Made by a program: the position numbers and the translations under genes
Notes under the pieces: generated by a model
Database searches by the model: none
Seen by the model: the letters and a program-made list of their open reading frames with translations, nothing else
What the model was told of the DNA's origin: nothing
Shown here: positions 1-12,144 of the stretch, piece after piece
Numbering within the stretch: the stretch's first letter is position 1
How the letters are laid out: each line of letters begins with the position of its first letter
Assembly: GCA_002007465.1 (NCBI GenBank)
Contig: LNAC01000136.1
Span: 2,144,840 to 2,208,839 of the forward strand
Direction: 5' to 3'
DNA: 64,000 nucleotides
Source of the DNA: Ailurus styani
Taxonomy: Eukaryota; Chordata; Mammalia; Carnivora; Ailuridae

Positions 1-859
1 TAAATCGGAGCGAAACCTGTCCATTTCAAAAGCTCCCTTAGAGAGGGAGAGCAAGAAATAATGATGTATTTGATGTGCTCTCCGAACTATCACTTCGAAC
101 TGCTGTTTCTGACCTGCTCACATTGTTCTTGATAATATTCCCACCTTGGGTTCACATCACACCATCCATTTCTCTAAGAATTTTAACCTCAACTGATTTG
201 CACCTCAACCTCTGAAGCCAAACGGGTATCTCTTCTCTAGTCTGACAAATGAGAAAATTCCACCAGTCAGATGGTGATTGGAAGGTACAAACTGTGGCAG
301 GGCAAAGACTAGATCCAGCTCTCCTGAATCCTCATGTGAAGTCCTTTCACGGTTCTAGCAAAAGTCACAGGGGCCCACGTCCCTGCTTTTGAATGGCTGC
401 CAAGGCTTCATGACTTCTTTGCCTGCTACCCTACTTATTCCATGTGGTAGCGGCGACTTTATTCCTTCATTACTATTGATGACAGGATATTTGACAGTAT
501 GTTTTATAGAATCTTCCTAATAAATTATTCAGCTTGAGTGAAAAGGAGGAAATGCTGGGAATCTTAAAAATGACAACTTAAGAAGAATGGAAAAGAGCTA
601 AAAACAGATTATTGCCCGGTCTTCAGCAAAAAGCTTTACTAAAGCTCATGAAACATGTTGGGGGGGGGGAGGTAAATTGAAACTTTTTAAAAGTAAAAAA
701 GAAATCACCCATTCCAATTTTTGGTGATGGGTTTTTGTGAGACAATGAAAATACTAGCTTCTGAAGTGACTGCAATTATACACAGTCCCTGAGGCTTCCA
801 TAATATTACTTTTTTTTTTAATACAAGGAAGGAATTCAGAAAAACTCATTTAAAATAAC
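1..859. other. Intronic sequence, nothing recognised
   Basis: Unique-looking AT-rich intron. It holds a run of ten G at 660-669 and a short T run near 810-818. No gene or repeat family is recognised. Confidence 0.5.
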
Positions 860-1201
860 TGCTAAGGACTGAATGTTTGTGGCCATCCCTACCCTCCATT
901 CATATGTTGAAACCCTAATCCCCGCGAGATAGTATCTGGAGCTGGGGTCTTGGGGACTCTCTTAGGTCACTCAGGCGGAGGCCTTATGATGGATTGGAAG
1001 CAGCAGAGAACAAGCTTCCTTTCTTTCTCTCCATCCTGCGTGGATACATTAAGAAGGCAGCTTCCTGCAAGCCGGGAGACAGCCCTCCCTGGGAACTGAA
1101 TCTTGGACTGTCCAGCCTCCGGAACTGTGAAAAATTTGAGTATTTACTGGTTAAGCCGCCCCTATCTATGGGACTCCATCATAGCAGCTTCAACTAAGAC
1201 A
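860..1201 (+). repeat. Old MaLR-like solo LTR (MLT1/MST type)
   Basis: The segment starts tgctaaggactgaatg, includes 'catatgttgaaaccctaatcccc', 'gccttatgatggattgg', 'cttggactgtccagcctcc' and 'ggaactgtga', and ends near aactaagaca. These words in this order are characteristic of ERVL-MaLR long terminal repeats. It is a solo, diverged copy with no internal coding region next to it. The family is clear; the subfamily is not. Confidence 0.7.
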
Positions 1202-1600
1202 ATAACAAATAGCTATATAAAATTAAGACATTCAGAGACACTTTGATCGCCTAATATTGGAACAATCTTCAGCAAAAACTTTACCACAGGCTTTATATTT
1301 AGCTATAGACATTGTGAATCTTCCCCTCGGTCTTCAAGAAGAGATACACAATATTTAAAGAAATTAATGAAGTTTAGCATTCATCAACTGCTCCAAAGTT
1401 GCACAGACCAGTTGTAGGCAAGAAAATGAAAAATATATTTTATAGTATTAACTAGTAATAGGCCACTACTAAGAGTTAGCATCAGAAACATCACATGTAA
1501 ATGACCAGCAAAGGATTTTAAAAAGCAGATTATTTTAGAGGTTTCAATGTACTGTTAGTCTGACACACACATACACAAGCACACACAAAGTACACATAAA
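1202..1600. other. Intronic sequence with short CA-rich patch
   Basis: No gene recognised. A short imperfect CA-rich patch lies at 1561-1598 (acacacacatacacaagcac). The rest is AT-rich unique-looking sequence. Confidence 0.4.
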
Positions 1601-1609
1601 AATTGCTGA

Positions 1610-1800
1610 AATCTGAGTTAAGTTCTGCAGAGTATATTAATGCCAATTTCCTGGTTTTGATATTTTACTATAATTGTATAAGCTGTTATCAATGGAGGAA
1701 TCTAGATGAAGGGTATGGGGAACTTGTACTATTTTTGCAAATCTTATGAATTTATAATCTTTTTAAAGTGGAAAATCATTGGTCTGAAAATCTACAGTTA
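1610..1800 (+). repeat. Ancient L1 3'-end fragment
   Basis: The words 'attttactataattgtataagctgttatcaatggaggaatctagatgaagggtatgggg' (given here only as a landmark, 1663-1720) and the following 'tttttgcaaatcttatgaatttataatctttttaaag' resemble the 3' UTR end of old L1M elements. Diverged, boundaries approximate. Confidence 0.4.
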
Positions 1801-1884
1801 TTTGCAATATTGGCTGTAATTCAAGATGGATGTTCTAGTTGGAACACAAAATATTGACAACAAAATAAATAAAACCCTAGTGGT

Positions 1885-3865
1885 TAGTATATTGCCTTTT
1901 TAAAAATTTTTAATTTTTCATAAATTTTCAAAATTATTTTTTAAAATTGAAGTATAATTAACACAATGTTGTATTAGTTTCAGGTGAACAAAGTAATGAT
2001 TTTGCAATTCTATACATTTCTCAGTGCTCATCAAGGTAAGTGCACTCTTAATTCTTTTTATCTATTTCACTCATTTCCGCCCCTCACTTTCTGGCAACCA
2101 CCAGTTTGTTCTCTGGATTTAAGTCTGTTTTTTTTGCCTTTTTCCCTTTGTTTTTTTCTTTCTTAAATTCCATGTATGAGTGAAATCATATGGTATTTGC
2201 CTTTCTCTGACTTACTTCACTTAGCATAATAACCTCTAGGTTCAACCAAATTGTTGCAAAGAGTAAAATTTCTTTTTTTATAGCTGAATTCCAGGGTGTG
2301 TGTGCGTGCGTGTGTGTGTGTGTGTGCATGTGCCACATCTTCTTCATCCAGTTATATATCAATGGAGCCTAGGGTTGCTTCCATATCTTGGCTATTGTAA
2401 ATAATCTTGTAATAAATTAGTGTTTTGTTTTCTTTGGGTAAATACCCAGCAGTGAAGTCACTGGATCATATGGTAATTTCATTTTTAACTTTTTAATGAC
2501 CCTCTATACTGTCTTTCATAGTGGCTGCACCAGTTTGCATCCCCACCAACAGTGCATGAGGGTTCCTTTTTCTCCACATCCTCGCCAACACTTGCTGTTT
2601 CTCGTCTTTTAGATTTTAGCCATTCTGACAGGTGTTGGGGGATATTACACTGGTTTTGATCTACAGTTCCCTGGTAATGAGTGATGCTGAGTATCTTTTC
2701 ATATGTCAGCCATTTGTAGGTCTTCTTTGGAAAAATGTCTATTCAGGTTCTCTGCCTATTTTTTTCAGATTATTTGTTTATTGGTGTTAAGTTTTTACAT
2801 ATTTTGGATATCAACCCTGTGTCAGACATCATTTTCAAGTATCTTCTCCCATTCAGTAAACTGCCTTGTCATTTCATTGGTGGTTTCCTTTGCTGTGCAA
2901 AAGCTTTTTGGCTTGGTGTCGTCCCAACGTTTATTTTTGCTTTTGTTTTTCTTGCTTTAGGAGACATATCTAGAAAAATGTTGCTAAGGCCAATGTCAAA
3001 GAAATTACTATGTTTTCTTCTAGGAAGTTTATGGTTTGAGGACTCACATTTAGGTCTTTAATCCATTTTGAGTTTATTCATGCTTATAGGTAAGAACATG
3101 GTCCAGTTTTCTTACCATCATTTGTTGAAAAGACCGTCTTCTCTCCATCTTACATTCTTTCCTCTTTTGTTGTAGATTAATTGACCATATAAGCATTGGT
3201 TTATTATTTCTGGGTTCTCTCTTCTGTTCCATTGATCTGTGTCTGTTTTCGTGCCAGTACCATACTCTTGATTACTATAGCTTTGTAGCATATCTTGAAA
3301 TTTGGGACTGTGATATCTCCAGCTTTGTTCTTTCTCAAGAGTGCTCTGGCTACTTTGGGACTTTTGTGGTCCTAAAGTATACACATTCTAGGACTATTTG
3401 TTCCAGTTCTGCGAAAAATGTTGGCATTCTTACAGGGACTGCTTTTAGATCTGTAAATCGCTTTGGGCTGTATGAACATTTTAACAACATAGGTTCTTCC
3501 AATCTACAAGTATGGTGTATCTTTCCATTGGTTTGTGTCAATTTCTTTCATCAGCTTTTTACAGTTTTCAGAGTACAGGTCTTTTACCTCCTTATTTAAG
3601 TTTACTCTTAGGTATTTCATTCTTTTTGGTATAATTATAAATTGGGTTGTTTTAATTTTTTTCTACCCCTTCATTATTAGTGCATAGAAATGAAATAGAT
3701 TTCTTTATATTTTGTGTTCTAAGACTTTACTGAATTCGTTTATCAGTTCTAGTACTTACTGGTAGAGTTTCCAGAATTTTCTATATACGGTATCATGTCA
3801 TCAGCAGATAGTGAAACTTTTATGTCTTCCTTACCAGTTTAGATATTTTTTATTTATTGTTCTTG
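1885..3865 (-). mobile_element. L1 retrotransposon fragment, antisense, about 2 kb
   Basis: Read on the minus strand this is the 3' part of an L1: ORF2 C-terminal region, then 3' UTR, with the tail at low coordinates (T-rich 1900-1945). Plus-strand landmarks in the expected reverse order are 'gtggctgcaccagtttgcat' (2521), 'tctccacatcctcgccaaca' (2571), 'ggaaaaatgtctattcaggt' (2729) and 'gtgccagtaccatactcttg' (3252). It is 5'-truncated near 3865. Many substitutions and broken frames make it inactive. A small TG tract (2296-2325) sits inside. It is antisense to the sequence but in the same direction as the PCSK5 transcript. Confidence 0.9.
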
Positions 3866-5447
3866 TCAATATACTGCTTTAAAAGTGTTCTTACCTCTGC
3901 CACTTTCCCTATTCTTTACCCTCTTGAGCCTAGACTATGATGTCTTTTTCTTTTCCCCTCCTCTATCTGCCCCAGCCTAGGAAAATAGCTTATTCCTTAG
4001 TCCCTGAATTCATTGTTAGCTATGGTAGCCTATACATCAAAGAAAAAAAAGCTTGGCTTATCAGAAAACCTGGTTTGTTACCTCACTTCTGCTGCTTTCT
4101 CAGATATAATGCAGCACAGACTGCAGTACAGTAAAGCCCATGACAAGCACATACGTGTGTACGTATATAGTCCTGACCAAGATCTCAGCCACCTCATTAG
4201 CCTAACTCTCTTCCTATCCTTATCTTAAAGATCAACATCATCAAAGCAATAGCGTATGAAAGATCCTTGTTGATGAAATCTACTAATCATGAAGAGGGAA
4301 TGAGGCCCTTTTTCTTGGCTCACTGGTTCTCTATAGATTAAACTGGCATGGTTTTCAGTCTTTTTTTTTTAATAATTAGTTTTAATGATTACATTAATGA
4401 TTAGTTTTTATTTTAATGATTTTAATGATTAGTTTATACATGAAATTATTTCTATGAATTCAGATATTCTATGCTTATTTATACTCTCCAGTGACTGCAC
4501 GCTGCTGTTTCTTCCCCACTAGGTCTGTTAAGAGCCGACATCTGTATTCTTTAAGGTCTCTAACTTCTATTAGAGGGTTCTGTTTACTGTCTAAAACTCA
4601 GATCTACTAGTTTTTTACTCCGTGTAGTTAGAACTTAGGGAACAGCTTGAGCTCATTTTCTACCACAAATGGAAGACTGCAAAACTGTCGCCCTTACCCC
4701 TTGACTATGAATAGACAGAAATTAGTCATTCCTGCTGATTCATTTTAGGTCTGTTCTCAGTGAGCATGGAGTCAAGTGTTTTCTCTTCTAAGTTTCATAA
4801 ATGTGGATCTGGAGGCTCCAACTCTGCCTCAGAACTGGAGGGTACAACATGATGTCAATCTTTTCCACTGGACACCTGTCTGCTTTCCTGGGTTATGTCC
4901 TACCTAGAATTCTGGAAAACAGAACCGTAACACTTTCTTTTTATGTAAAGAATAAACTCTGTCAGGAATGTTTTCTTGAAAATTATCAAAGTACCTCCCA
5001 AGAAAGATCCCAGTTAACAATATTAGTCCCTTCCTCCCTCCTCCCTTCCTTCCTCAAGTTCAGAGAATTCACATCCTACGTCCCAAGGATTTCTAAGGGA
5101 ATTTTCTAAGCATTTTCTAAGCAAGGGATATACACATTTGAATGATCTGAGGCTGTGGTACTCACCATCTTGGTGGAGAAGATTCTGAGTAAAGGATGAA
5201 CAAAACCTCTTTTGCTTTTCTATGGGAAAATTACTTTGGTTTAACTTTCTCTGTTCCCCTTGGTAACGGGCAAAGGCGAGATATCAGCTACCAAGGATCA
5301 CTGCTCATGGTAAAAATGAACCCTGGTTTAGTGAACTGCCATGCACTGAGAGGTCTGTGTCCAGGAGGCTGGATACATGATGAGAAGTCTTGGCTTTGGG
5401 CTTCTGAGAGGACACACTAGAAATTGAGTGTGGCCTTCCTTGTGTGC
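3866..5447. other. Intronic sequence with AT-rich imperfect tandem patch
   Basis: No gene recognised. Around 4370-4436 the word 'aatgatt' with 'agttt' recurs in an irregular AT-rich tandem array. Several short open frames here lack any recognisable protein motif. Confidence 0.45.
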
Positions 5448-5461
5448 CACAGGCTATTTAT

Positions 5462-5645
5462 TTATTTGACAGAGAGAGAGAGAGAGAGAGATCACAAGTA
5501 GGCAGAGAGGCAGGCAGAGAGAGAGGAGGAAGCAAGCTCCCTGCTGAGCAGAGAGCCCGATGCGGGGTTCGATCCCAGGACTCTGAGATCATGACCTGAG
5601 CTGAAGGCAGAGGCTTTAACCCACTGAGCCACCCAGGCGTCCTGA
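5462..5645 (-). mobile_element. CAN-SINE, young subfamily, antisense, with 14-bp target duplication
   Basis: On the minus strand it reads as a full tRNA-derived carnivore SINE: head 'cgcctgggtggctcagtggg' (A box), B box within 'gggatcgaaccc', a CT-rich middle and an AAATAAATA tail. The 14-bp sequence cacaggctatttat occurs at 5448-5461 and 5646-5659, an exact target-site duplication. The poly(AG) tract on the + strand is the reverse of its CT-rich region. The perfect duplication indicates a relatively recent insertion. It lies in the same direction as the PCSK5 transcript. Confidence 0.95.
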
Positions 5646-5659
5646 CACAGGCTATTTAT

Positions 5660-6525
5660 AGGAACAGTATTGTTCCTAATAGCATGGGGTTTTTAAGGCA
5701 AAGTGCCTTTTCTACCCACTCGCATGGCTCTTTCTTGTACAACTGAGGTGTCCTTTGGGCACTGAGGGGAAAGAAGAGGAACAGAAAATAGTCTGAGGAC
5801 TGGTGAACACCCTTGCTCAAGTAGTACAGCTGATGTTGGCTTACTGGTATATTAGATTCTGATCCTCCTAATTACCACTATTAGTTCTAGGAGTTCGACT
5901 GACCACCAATTAAACTTATGACCACTGACAGGGGTGTCATAAGATTTATGCAAGTAATTAACCAAGTACGGAGGTCCATGCTAATCAAGGTTTATGTACA
6001 AAGTGTTATAGCAATTTCTGCTCCAAGGGTTCTGGCTTGAAGTTGGTGTTTGCGAAAATGCTTGGTATGCAATCTAAACAACTTTCTCCTCCTTTCACCT
6101 GAACTGATTTTCCTATAATTTTGCAGCATCATAATTAAAAGGAAATTTCATAATTAGAACTCACTAAAGCATGAAATATGAAGTATATACTGAGCGTATA
6201 TGCTGAGAGACTGGAGAAAGATCTATAAAGATAATGAAAGAAATAATGGCCTGTATCAAATTATAATTTTGATTTTCTTGTGGTCTACTTCTTTCCATAC
6301 ATATTTCTCTTCTCCAAATGTATCCTGAAAACCACCGCATTCCTACAGTTCTAAAGTAGCAAAAATCAGAGACCAAAATGCTAGAATGTGCTCTACCTAG
6401 ACAATATTTCAACTTGACGTACTCCTATGTATATATAGGTAAAGGTCCATTTTCATTATTATTCTTATAATGACCTAGTTAACTAGACATAATGAGACTA
6501 TTCCCATATACTGGCCCATAATTAA
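5660..6525. other. Intronic sequence, nothing recognised
   Basis: AT-rich unique-looking intron without a recognisable gene, RNA or repeat. Confidence 0.45.
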
Positions 6526-6526
6526 T

Positions 6527-6640
6527 TAACTTTTCTGAATCATTCGTTCAGCAAATATTTATTGAGTACCTACCACATGCCGAGGAATGAATTAGTCACT
6601 AAGAATTCAATAGTGAGAGAAATAGACAGGATATAACGCA
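6527..6640 (-). repeat. L2-like 3'-end relic
   Basis: 'ttcagcaaatatttattgagtacctaccacatgcc' (6548-6582, landmark) is the reverse complement of the conserved 3' end of L2 (ggcacatagtaggtgctcaataaatatttgttgaatg). Very old, boundaries approximate. Confidence 0.6.
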
Positions 6641-7444
6641 GTTTCAATGAATTCCCTTGGCCTGGAAATCCTGAATAAGAGTCAATAATTCACAAGTCTC
6701 AGTTCATTTAGCAGTAGTCAATTTAACGGTTCTGCTTCTATTTGTTTTTGCTCAACTATTCCGGCAAAGATATCATTCAATAACTATACACTGTAAAACA
6801 GGCTAAAAATATTTGTTGTTTTGCTCAAAATCTGTTCCTGACTGATAGCAAAAGGTGATGCTGTAAGTGTTTGACTTCACTTAGCTCGAGACTGTTTCCA
6901 GATCATAAACAAACTGTCAAAACACTTCTGAAGACTCGAGTCTTACTTTGCAGGGACGGAGGATCTAAAAGAAGTGACTGTTACATAATAATTTGTCTGA
7001 AATACAGGTAAACTGTGGCTCCAGAATGAGAACTGAGGGGGGCTCCCTTGGTGTTCCTTCTTGCAACACACTCGGGGTCTGAGAAGTCTGGTGGCCCGTG
7101 GTCCGAGGTTTCCTTGGCATTCTGAGAAGTAGCTCACACACCTTACATTCACTGAGCTGAACTCACTTGCGCTCAGCTACATCAAACAGCTGCCAGCCCT
7201 TTCCTTTACCGATAGCCACTCCTGGTTTTCCTTGCCTAGCTCACCCGAGTCATTTCCTTACACACTGGAAGGTTCTCAAAATTAGGGCAGTACAAAACCA
7301 ACAATGAAGGAATGCCTCCCTCCCAACGTGTAGATTTATCATATCCCTAATTACTGATTTAACCTTTTAGCATATACATATTTTACTTGGGCACGACACA
7401 AAGAGTGGGTTTTTATTATGATGGTGTTTGCATGAGTATGTGAG
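6641..7444. other. Intronic sequence, nothing recognised
   Basis: No gene or repeat recognised. Confidence 0.4.
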
Positions 7445-7624
7445 CAGGGGTTGGCAAACACCTGTAGTGGGCCAAACAGTAAATATTCCAGGCTTTACAG
7501 GGCCAAATATAGTCTCCATCACATAACCCCCTCACCCCCTTTTTAATTCTTTGAAAAAATTAAAAAAACATTCTCAGAGTCACCGGGCAGATCTGACCTG
7601 CAGTCAGTAGCTTACCAACCTATG
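7445..7624 (+). mobile_element. Non-autonomous hAT DNA transposon relic (MER3-like)
   Basis: The 5' end caggggttggcaaac and the 3' end gcttaccaacctatg form imperfect terminal inverted repeats (about 11 of 15 pair). Internal words 'gggccaaacagtaaatattccaggctttacagggcc' (7470-7505, landmark) are typical of the Charlie/MER3 group. It is about 180 bp long with no transposase. I see no clear 8-bp target duplication, as expected for an old copy. Confidence 0.6.
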
Positions 7625-7830
7625 GTTTCCAGGCATGAAGGGTAAATATAGTCATAGCTCCTTAAGACTTCTGGAGAACCAAGAAACATATGCTTCTGCC
7701 TTTTCTAACTCCACTTCCTTTGATTTGATATTCACACTGAATGCTGTTTCATGTAAATTAATCACCTCAACAAATACAATGTATGGTTCACATCCACTGA
7801 TGCAATAATTTCCATCTGAAAGAATGCTTA

Positions 7831-8036
7831 GGGCGCCTGGGTGGCTCAGTGGGTTAAAGCCTCTGCTTTCGGCTCAGGTCATGATCTCAGCGTCCTGGGA
7901 TCGAGGCCCACATCGGGCTCTCTGCTCAGCAGGGAGCCTGCTTCCTCCTCTCCCTGTCTCTCTGTCTGCCTCTCTGCCTACTTGTAATTTCTCTCTGTGT
8001 GTCAAATAAATAAATAAAATCTTTAAAAAAAATAAA
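7831..8036 (+). mobile_element. CAN-SINE, young mustelid-type subfamily, with 14-bp target duplication
   Basis: Full-length copy. It has an A box in 'tggctcagtggg', a B box in 'gatcgaggc', a TC-rich middle, and a tail ending AAATAAATAAATAAAATC. The exact duplication tgaaagaatgctta is at 7817-7830 and 8037-8050. It differs from the copy at 44226 at about five positions over roughly 200 bases. It is antisense to PCSK5, so in the pre-mRNA its reverse complement appears: a T-rich tract followed by ttgacacacag, the orientation in which carnivore SINEs are known to supply cryptic splice acceptors. Confidence 0.95.
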
Positions 8037-8080
8037 TGAAAGAATGCTTAATACTAGGTGCAAATGAAACCTCGAATCAG

Positions 8081-8295
8081 GAGTGCCTGGGTGGCTCAGC
8101 CGGTTACGCATCTGCCTCTTGATTTTTGCTCAGGTCATGATCTCAGGGTCATGAGATCTGGCCCCGCGCCATGCTCCAAGGAGCCTGCTTAAGATTCTCT
8201 CTCTCCGACTCTCTCTCTCTCTCTCTCTCTCTCTGCCCACCTCCACCCCCGCTCATGTGCACACACATGTTCTCTCTGTAAAAATAAACGTAAAT
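8081..8295 (+). mobile_element. CAN-SINE, older divergent copy
   Basis: It starts gagtgcctgggtggctcagc and continues with 'gctcaggtcatgatctcagg', a long CT microsatellite (8201-8234) and an A-rich tail (8278-8302). It has many substitutions and no clean target duplication. It lies 30 bp after the previous SINE in the same orientation. Confidence 0.85.
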
Positions 8296-8329
8296 CAATA
8301 AAGGTGATAAAGATTACTTATTAATTATT

Positions 8330-8475
8330 TGCCAGGTAGTTTTAGTTGCCTAGGTTCACATATTTCATTTGCTCTAATAATCCTGCACACATTACACGCA
8401 CCTTTATCCGCATATCAGAGGTAAGGAAATAGAAATTCTTACAGGTTAAGTGACTTCACCAAGGTAAGGGAGAAA
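8330..8475 (-). repeat. MIR relic
   Basis: 'catttgctctaataatcctgcacac' followed by 'aggtaaggaaatagaaattcttacaggttaagtgacttcaccaagg' (8420-8466, landmark) matches the antisense core of MIR. Old, approximate boundaries. Confidence 0.6.
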
Positions 8476-11400
8476 TAGACACGATATTGACTTCACCAAG
8501 GTAATACAGGCAGCTTACTGCCAAAGAATGTGTACCCAAATCTCCCGACACCAAGTTCTAATGTTTCCGCACAGGGAAAGCACAATAAGTTTACAGAAGG
8601 ACAGGCAAATGTCCTCCCTCAAGCAAATACTTAGCAGGTCTGAACAAAATAAGGATGGTTTGACACCTTTCCTGAGAGGAAGGCTCAGAAGTTGCATCTT
8701 TGAAGCTATTTGGATCACTGTCCATGAGTTCTCTCTCTTTTTTTAAAGGATATCATAATTATTAGCTTTCCTAACTAAACAAGTAAAAAAGATACTCACG
8801 ACCGATTCCATCACTAATGAAATTATTGCCGACTCAAGCAGCCCTAGCCTCTCCCAGTGCCAGAATTTTCTATCTCTGCATAAACATAAAATGCAAACAA
8901 TATAAGGCAAATCAAGCAAATCAATTGCCTAATGAACTTCCAAAGACACAGGATTTCATGCTATCAGTGAATTTCAGAGCAGCTTTAGTCACACCGAAAG
9001 CTGTGTCGAAGAAGAATCCAGAAGAGCGAGATTTAGTAAAAATGGAACGAGGCTGGCAACGTGACAGTGGCTTTAAATGAGAACGATTTGTCAATAAAAT
9101 GATTCCAAACGGCCCTTAGAAAACTGACAAACACTTTTTACAAACTGAGTCCGTTTACGACTCTACTAAAATTCAAATTTCATAATATTACAGAAAAACT
9201 ACAACTTTAAACACGATTCATTTTTGTTTGATGTAAGCAGCGCTATAGTTACACGTGCTGTTGGATAATAAACGACATGTATTTTCATCATTTGGGTTTT
9301 ATTGTTGAAAATAAAACACCATTTTCATCGCTCATTCCAAGACTCTGGCTTCGATTTGAGTGGATTCATTGTTAATGTTTTCTCGCCCCCAGCCCCCATT
9401 CATCTCTGTGTGGAGTCCCTCCCCGCACGGCTTCTCCAGTGCAGGAAAGCTGTGAATTAAGTAAGAGACCAAGGAACTCTCCCCCTCTGTTGGGAGAGCA
9501 GAAGCAGCCACAGAGGTCCCAGAGTCCCGGTCATATCCAGTTCGGCTTGCACTCCTGAACTTCAATGTCTATTCTAAGCAGGTTCCTTTCTGTGCCTTAA
9601 GTGCTTCTCTCCCAAGACACTGGGACCCATAAGCTGTTTATGCCAAAACAGTCATCACGGTGACACCCCCGCATGAGCACAATGTGATAAGAGAAAATGT
9701 CAGGCCCTGAACTGCATGCCCAGCACCTGGACAATCCCCCCTGCGGTATTCGTGTAGTTTCGCAAGCCTCGGATAAGGACCGCATTTTCTTAGTTGACAC
9801 GTTACTTGCTTTGGCTAGGTGTGAGACCACACTTAGAGATGCCGGGGCAGCACATGGCTGGAAGCCATTATGTCTGGTTTCCTTTATTACACTTAGACTT
9901 TGGGACACAGAGGAACTCCTTCTGAGGCCCCAAGAGAAGGGTCGCTGGCTGATGTTTAAGAGCTAGAGTCATATTCCTTCTCGATCTAGTATCTAAACCT
10001 CTTAAAATATAAAAGAAAATATCATGCGTTAGTGTTATTAAAGTTTTATTGCAGCATTCACGCTGATCCAACTTTTCAGGCTCCAAAAAACAAGACAAAA
10101 GAAAACAACTGTTATTGATATGCAAACATTTTATGTGAAAGCCTTTGTTATAATATTCTCCACTATCTTCCTCATGGAAAAGTTCCAGAAAATGTAGTAC
10201 AGGCGACCACTGCTCAGAAACGGAGTTCTAATGGCAAAATTAACTGTCCTTCTCTCATGAGTGAGGATTTTGTAAATTGTCCCCTACTCACTCCCCCTAC
10301 CAACAGACTGGTTTTTTTCCCCTTCAGGTCACAGGCCACGGAGAACACCGAACTGTCTTTTTCCAACATTTGACCACTTTCCTGTTCGGTGCCCATCGCT
10401 GGAACAGCAGGTGGACAACCAGGAAGGCAACCGCACACCAGTTAAATCACAATGAGGTACAGAACTTTGTGAAGGGTGGAAAAGAGATTTAAATTCATTA
10501 GCCGGAAGAGGCACTACTAGACATTGTATGTGTCTGATAACTGTCAGTTGATATCTCGACAATCATAAAATTGTGTCCTTTTCAGAGGAAGAAAAGCAAA
10601 ATGACTTGGCAAACATTTTCTTTTCCTCTCCCTCTGCCACTTTAAAATGGAAGAATTCTGGATCCTTGCTGTTAACCAAATGGCATTTACAGCTCTCAGT
10701 TGGCATAGGGCAGCTGAGAATCTAAAATGAGGAATGCTTATTCCATTTCTATTTCCATGGAAACTAGTCACCAACTGGTGAAAACAAGGTAGATCAAATT
10801 TTTGAACAAGAATGTTGAAATAATCACTCTTTTAAAACTTTTCTCTTGCATCAGGACGAGGAGCATAGTTTAAGCTCAGGAACACGCAGAGCTGTCTGGG
10901 TGGGTAAGCAATTCACCACTGGTTTATTGTCGTAACTCTTCCCATATCACAGTCATTACTGCATTTGTATGTGGTTTTTTTTTTTGGTCACTCTTTGGAG
11001 GATGAATTGCTATAAATCCAATATATGACTACTATAATAAAATGTGAATATTAAATGAGTTCTTAAGGGTGTTTTTGAAGAAAAGCTTGGAGTAATCCAC
11101 TAAATCTACTAACTCCTTTCAAAATTTATGATCATGTTCCTCTTCTATCGTCTCTTACCAAACACACGAGGCAGGATATGGAGATTGACAGAGAAGGAGT
11201 GTACTAAAGTCCATTTCCCTGAAGAGCTCTAGAAGGGGTATTCCATCTTTTCCAAACTCTGCAATGAAAACTCTGACTTTGAAAAGACCACTGAGACAGC
11301 CAGCAGTAACAGAGGAAAGAGGATCCCCGTCACTCCTCGGCCCGTGTAATCTTTCCAGGAGATTTTCAGACCCACGTCCTCCTCTGCCAGAAGAAAACCC

Positions 11401-12105
11401 AGATTCTACTCCCACTGTTTGCACATGTAGAATATAAATGTTCTAAATTGGGTGGAAATAATTTCCTCCAGACAAATAACAGGATGAAGAGTGTCGATGA
11501 TTCATTTGATTTGCAGCTCTGTCACTAGGCATTCCTGGTGACAAAATCTTTACATTAGCTCCAATACCATCAGTTAGCATGTAGGTTAGCAGGGCCCATG
11601 GTATCAGGAATATTCAGAATGCATTATGTCCAATTCTCAAAGCAAACTCCAAGGAGCTCATTTTGTCTTCATTTTATATGCAGAAGACAATTAGGTCTCC
11701 CAGTGGCCAAAAGAATTGCCCCAAGTTATCCTCACAATCATTTAGCTTATTTACCTGTATCAGACTTTGATGTTCTTAATCCTCCTGTCCAGACACACTT
11801 CCCTATTTCTAGTTTGTAACCCCAATTAAAAAATATCACCATGTCTTTTTCTAATCTCCTTAACTCTAATATCCTCATATTAGTACAAGATAAATAGATG
11901 CAGAAATGCCTGACCTCAACCATTGCTATTTTTCAAGTACGCACAACTCATTCATGATTATTATTTCTAAGCTTTCAGCTAACTTCTAGATCTGAAATTA
12001 TTCCTTAAGTGGTTCAATTATTTGATTTCTTTCCTACTTATGCTAAATATTTAAGAGGTTTGACCTTAATTTTTAAGATCAACGTTAAAGCTACTAAAAA
12101 TTACC
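8476..12105. other. Intronic sequence, no gene recognised
   Basis: This 3.6 kb intron stretch lacks recognisable coding or RNA genes. A weak MIR-like antisense trace may lie at 11640-11760 ('attttatatgcagaagacaat'). The short open frames on both strands have no domain I recognise and are expected by chance. Confidence 0.5.
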
Positions 12106-12108
12106 TTA

Positions 12109-12144
12109 GGTGTGTGTGTGTGTATGTGTTTGTGTGTGTGTATG
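12109..12144. repeat. Imperfect TG microsatellite
   Basis: Interrupted (TG)n: tgtgtgtgtgtatgtgtttg and onward to about 12144. Confidence 0.85.

Noticed and set aside
860..1201. An endogenous retrovirus with coding potential
   Set aside because: Only a diverged solo LTR is present; no gag, pol or env sequence adjoins it. The same holds for 59385-59858.
2703..3061. Hydrophobic plus-strand frames resembling a membrane protein
   Set aside because: They are the reverse strand of an L1 ORF2 region.
4370..4436. CRISPR-like or satellite array
   Set aside because: Irregular AT-rich repetition without constant spacing or distinct spacers.
7824..8009. Repeated small frames 'RAPGWLSGLKPLLSAQ' at 7824 and 44220
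   Set aside because: Both are translations of CAN-SINE copies, not genes.
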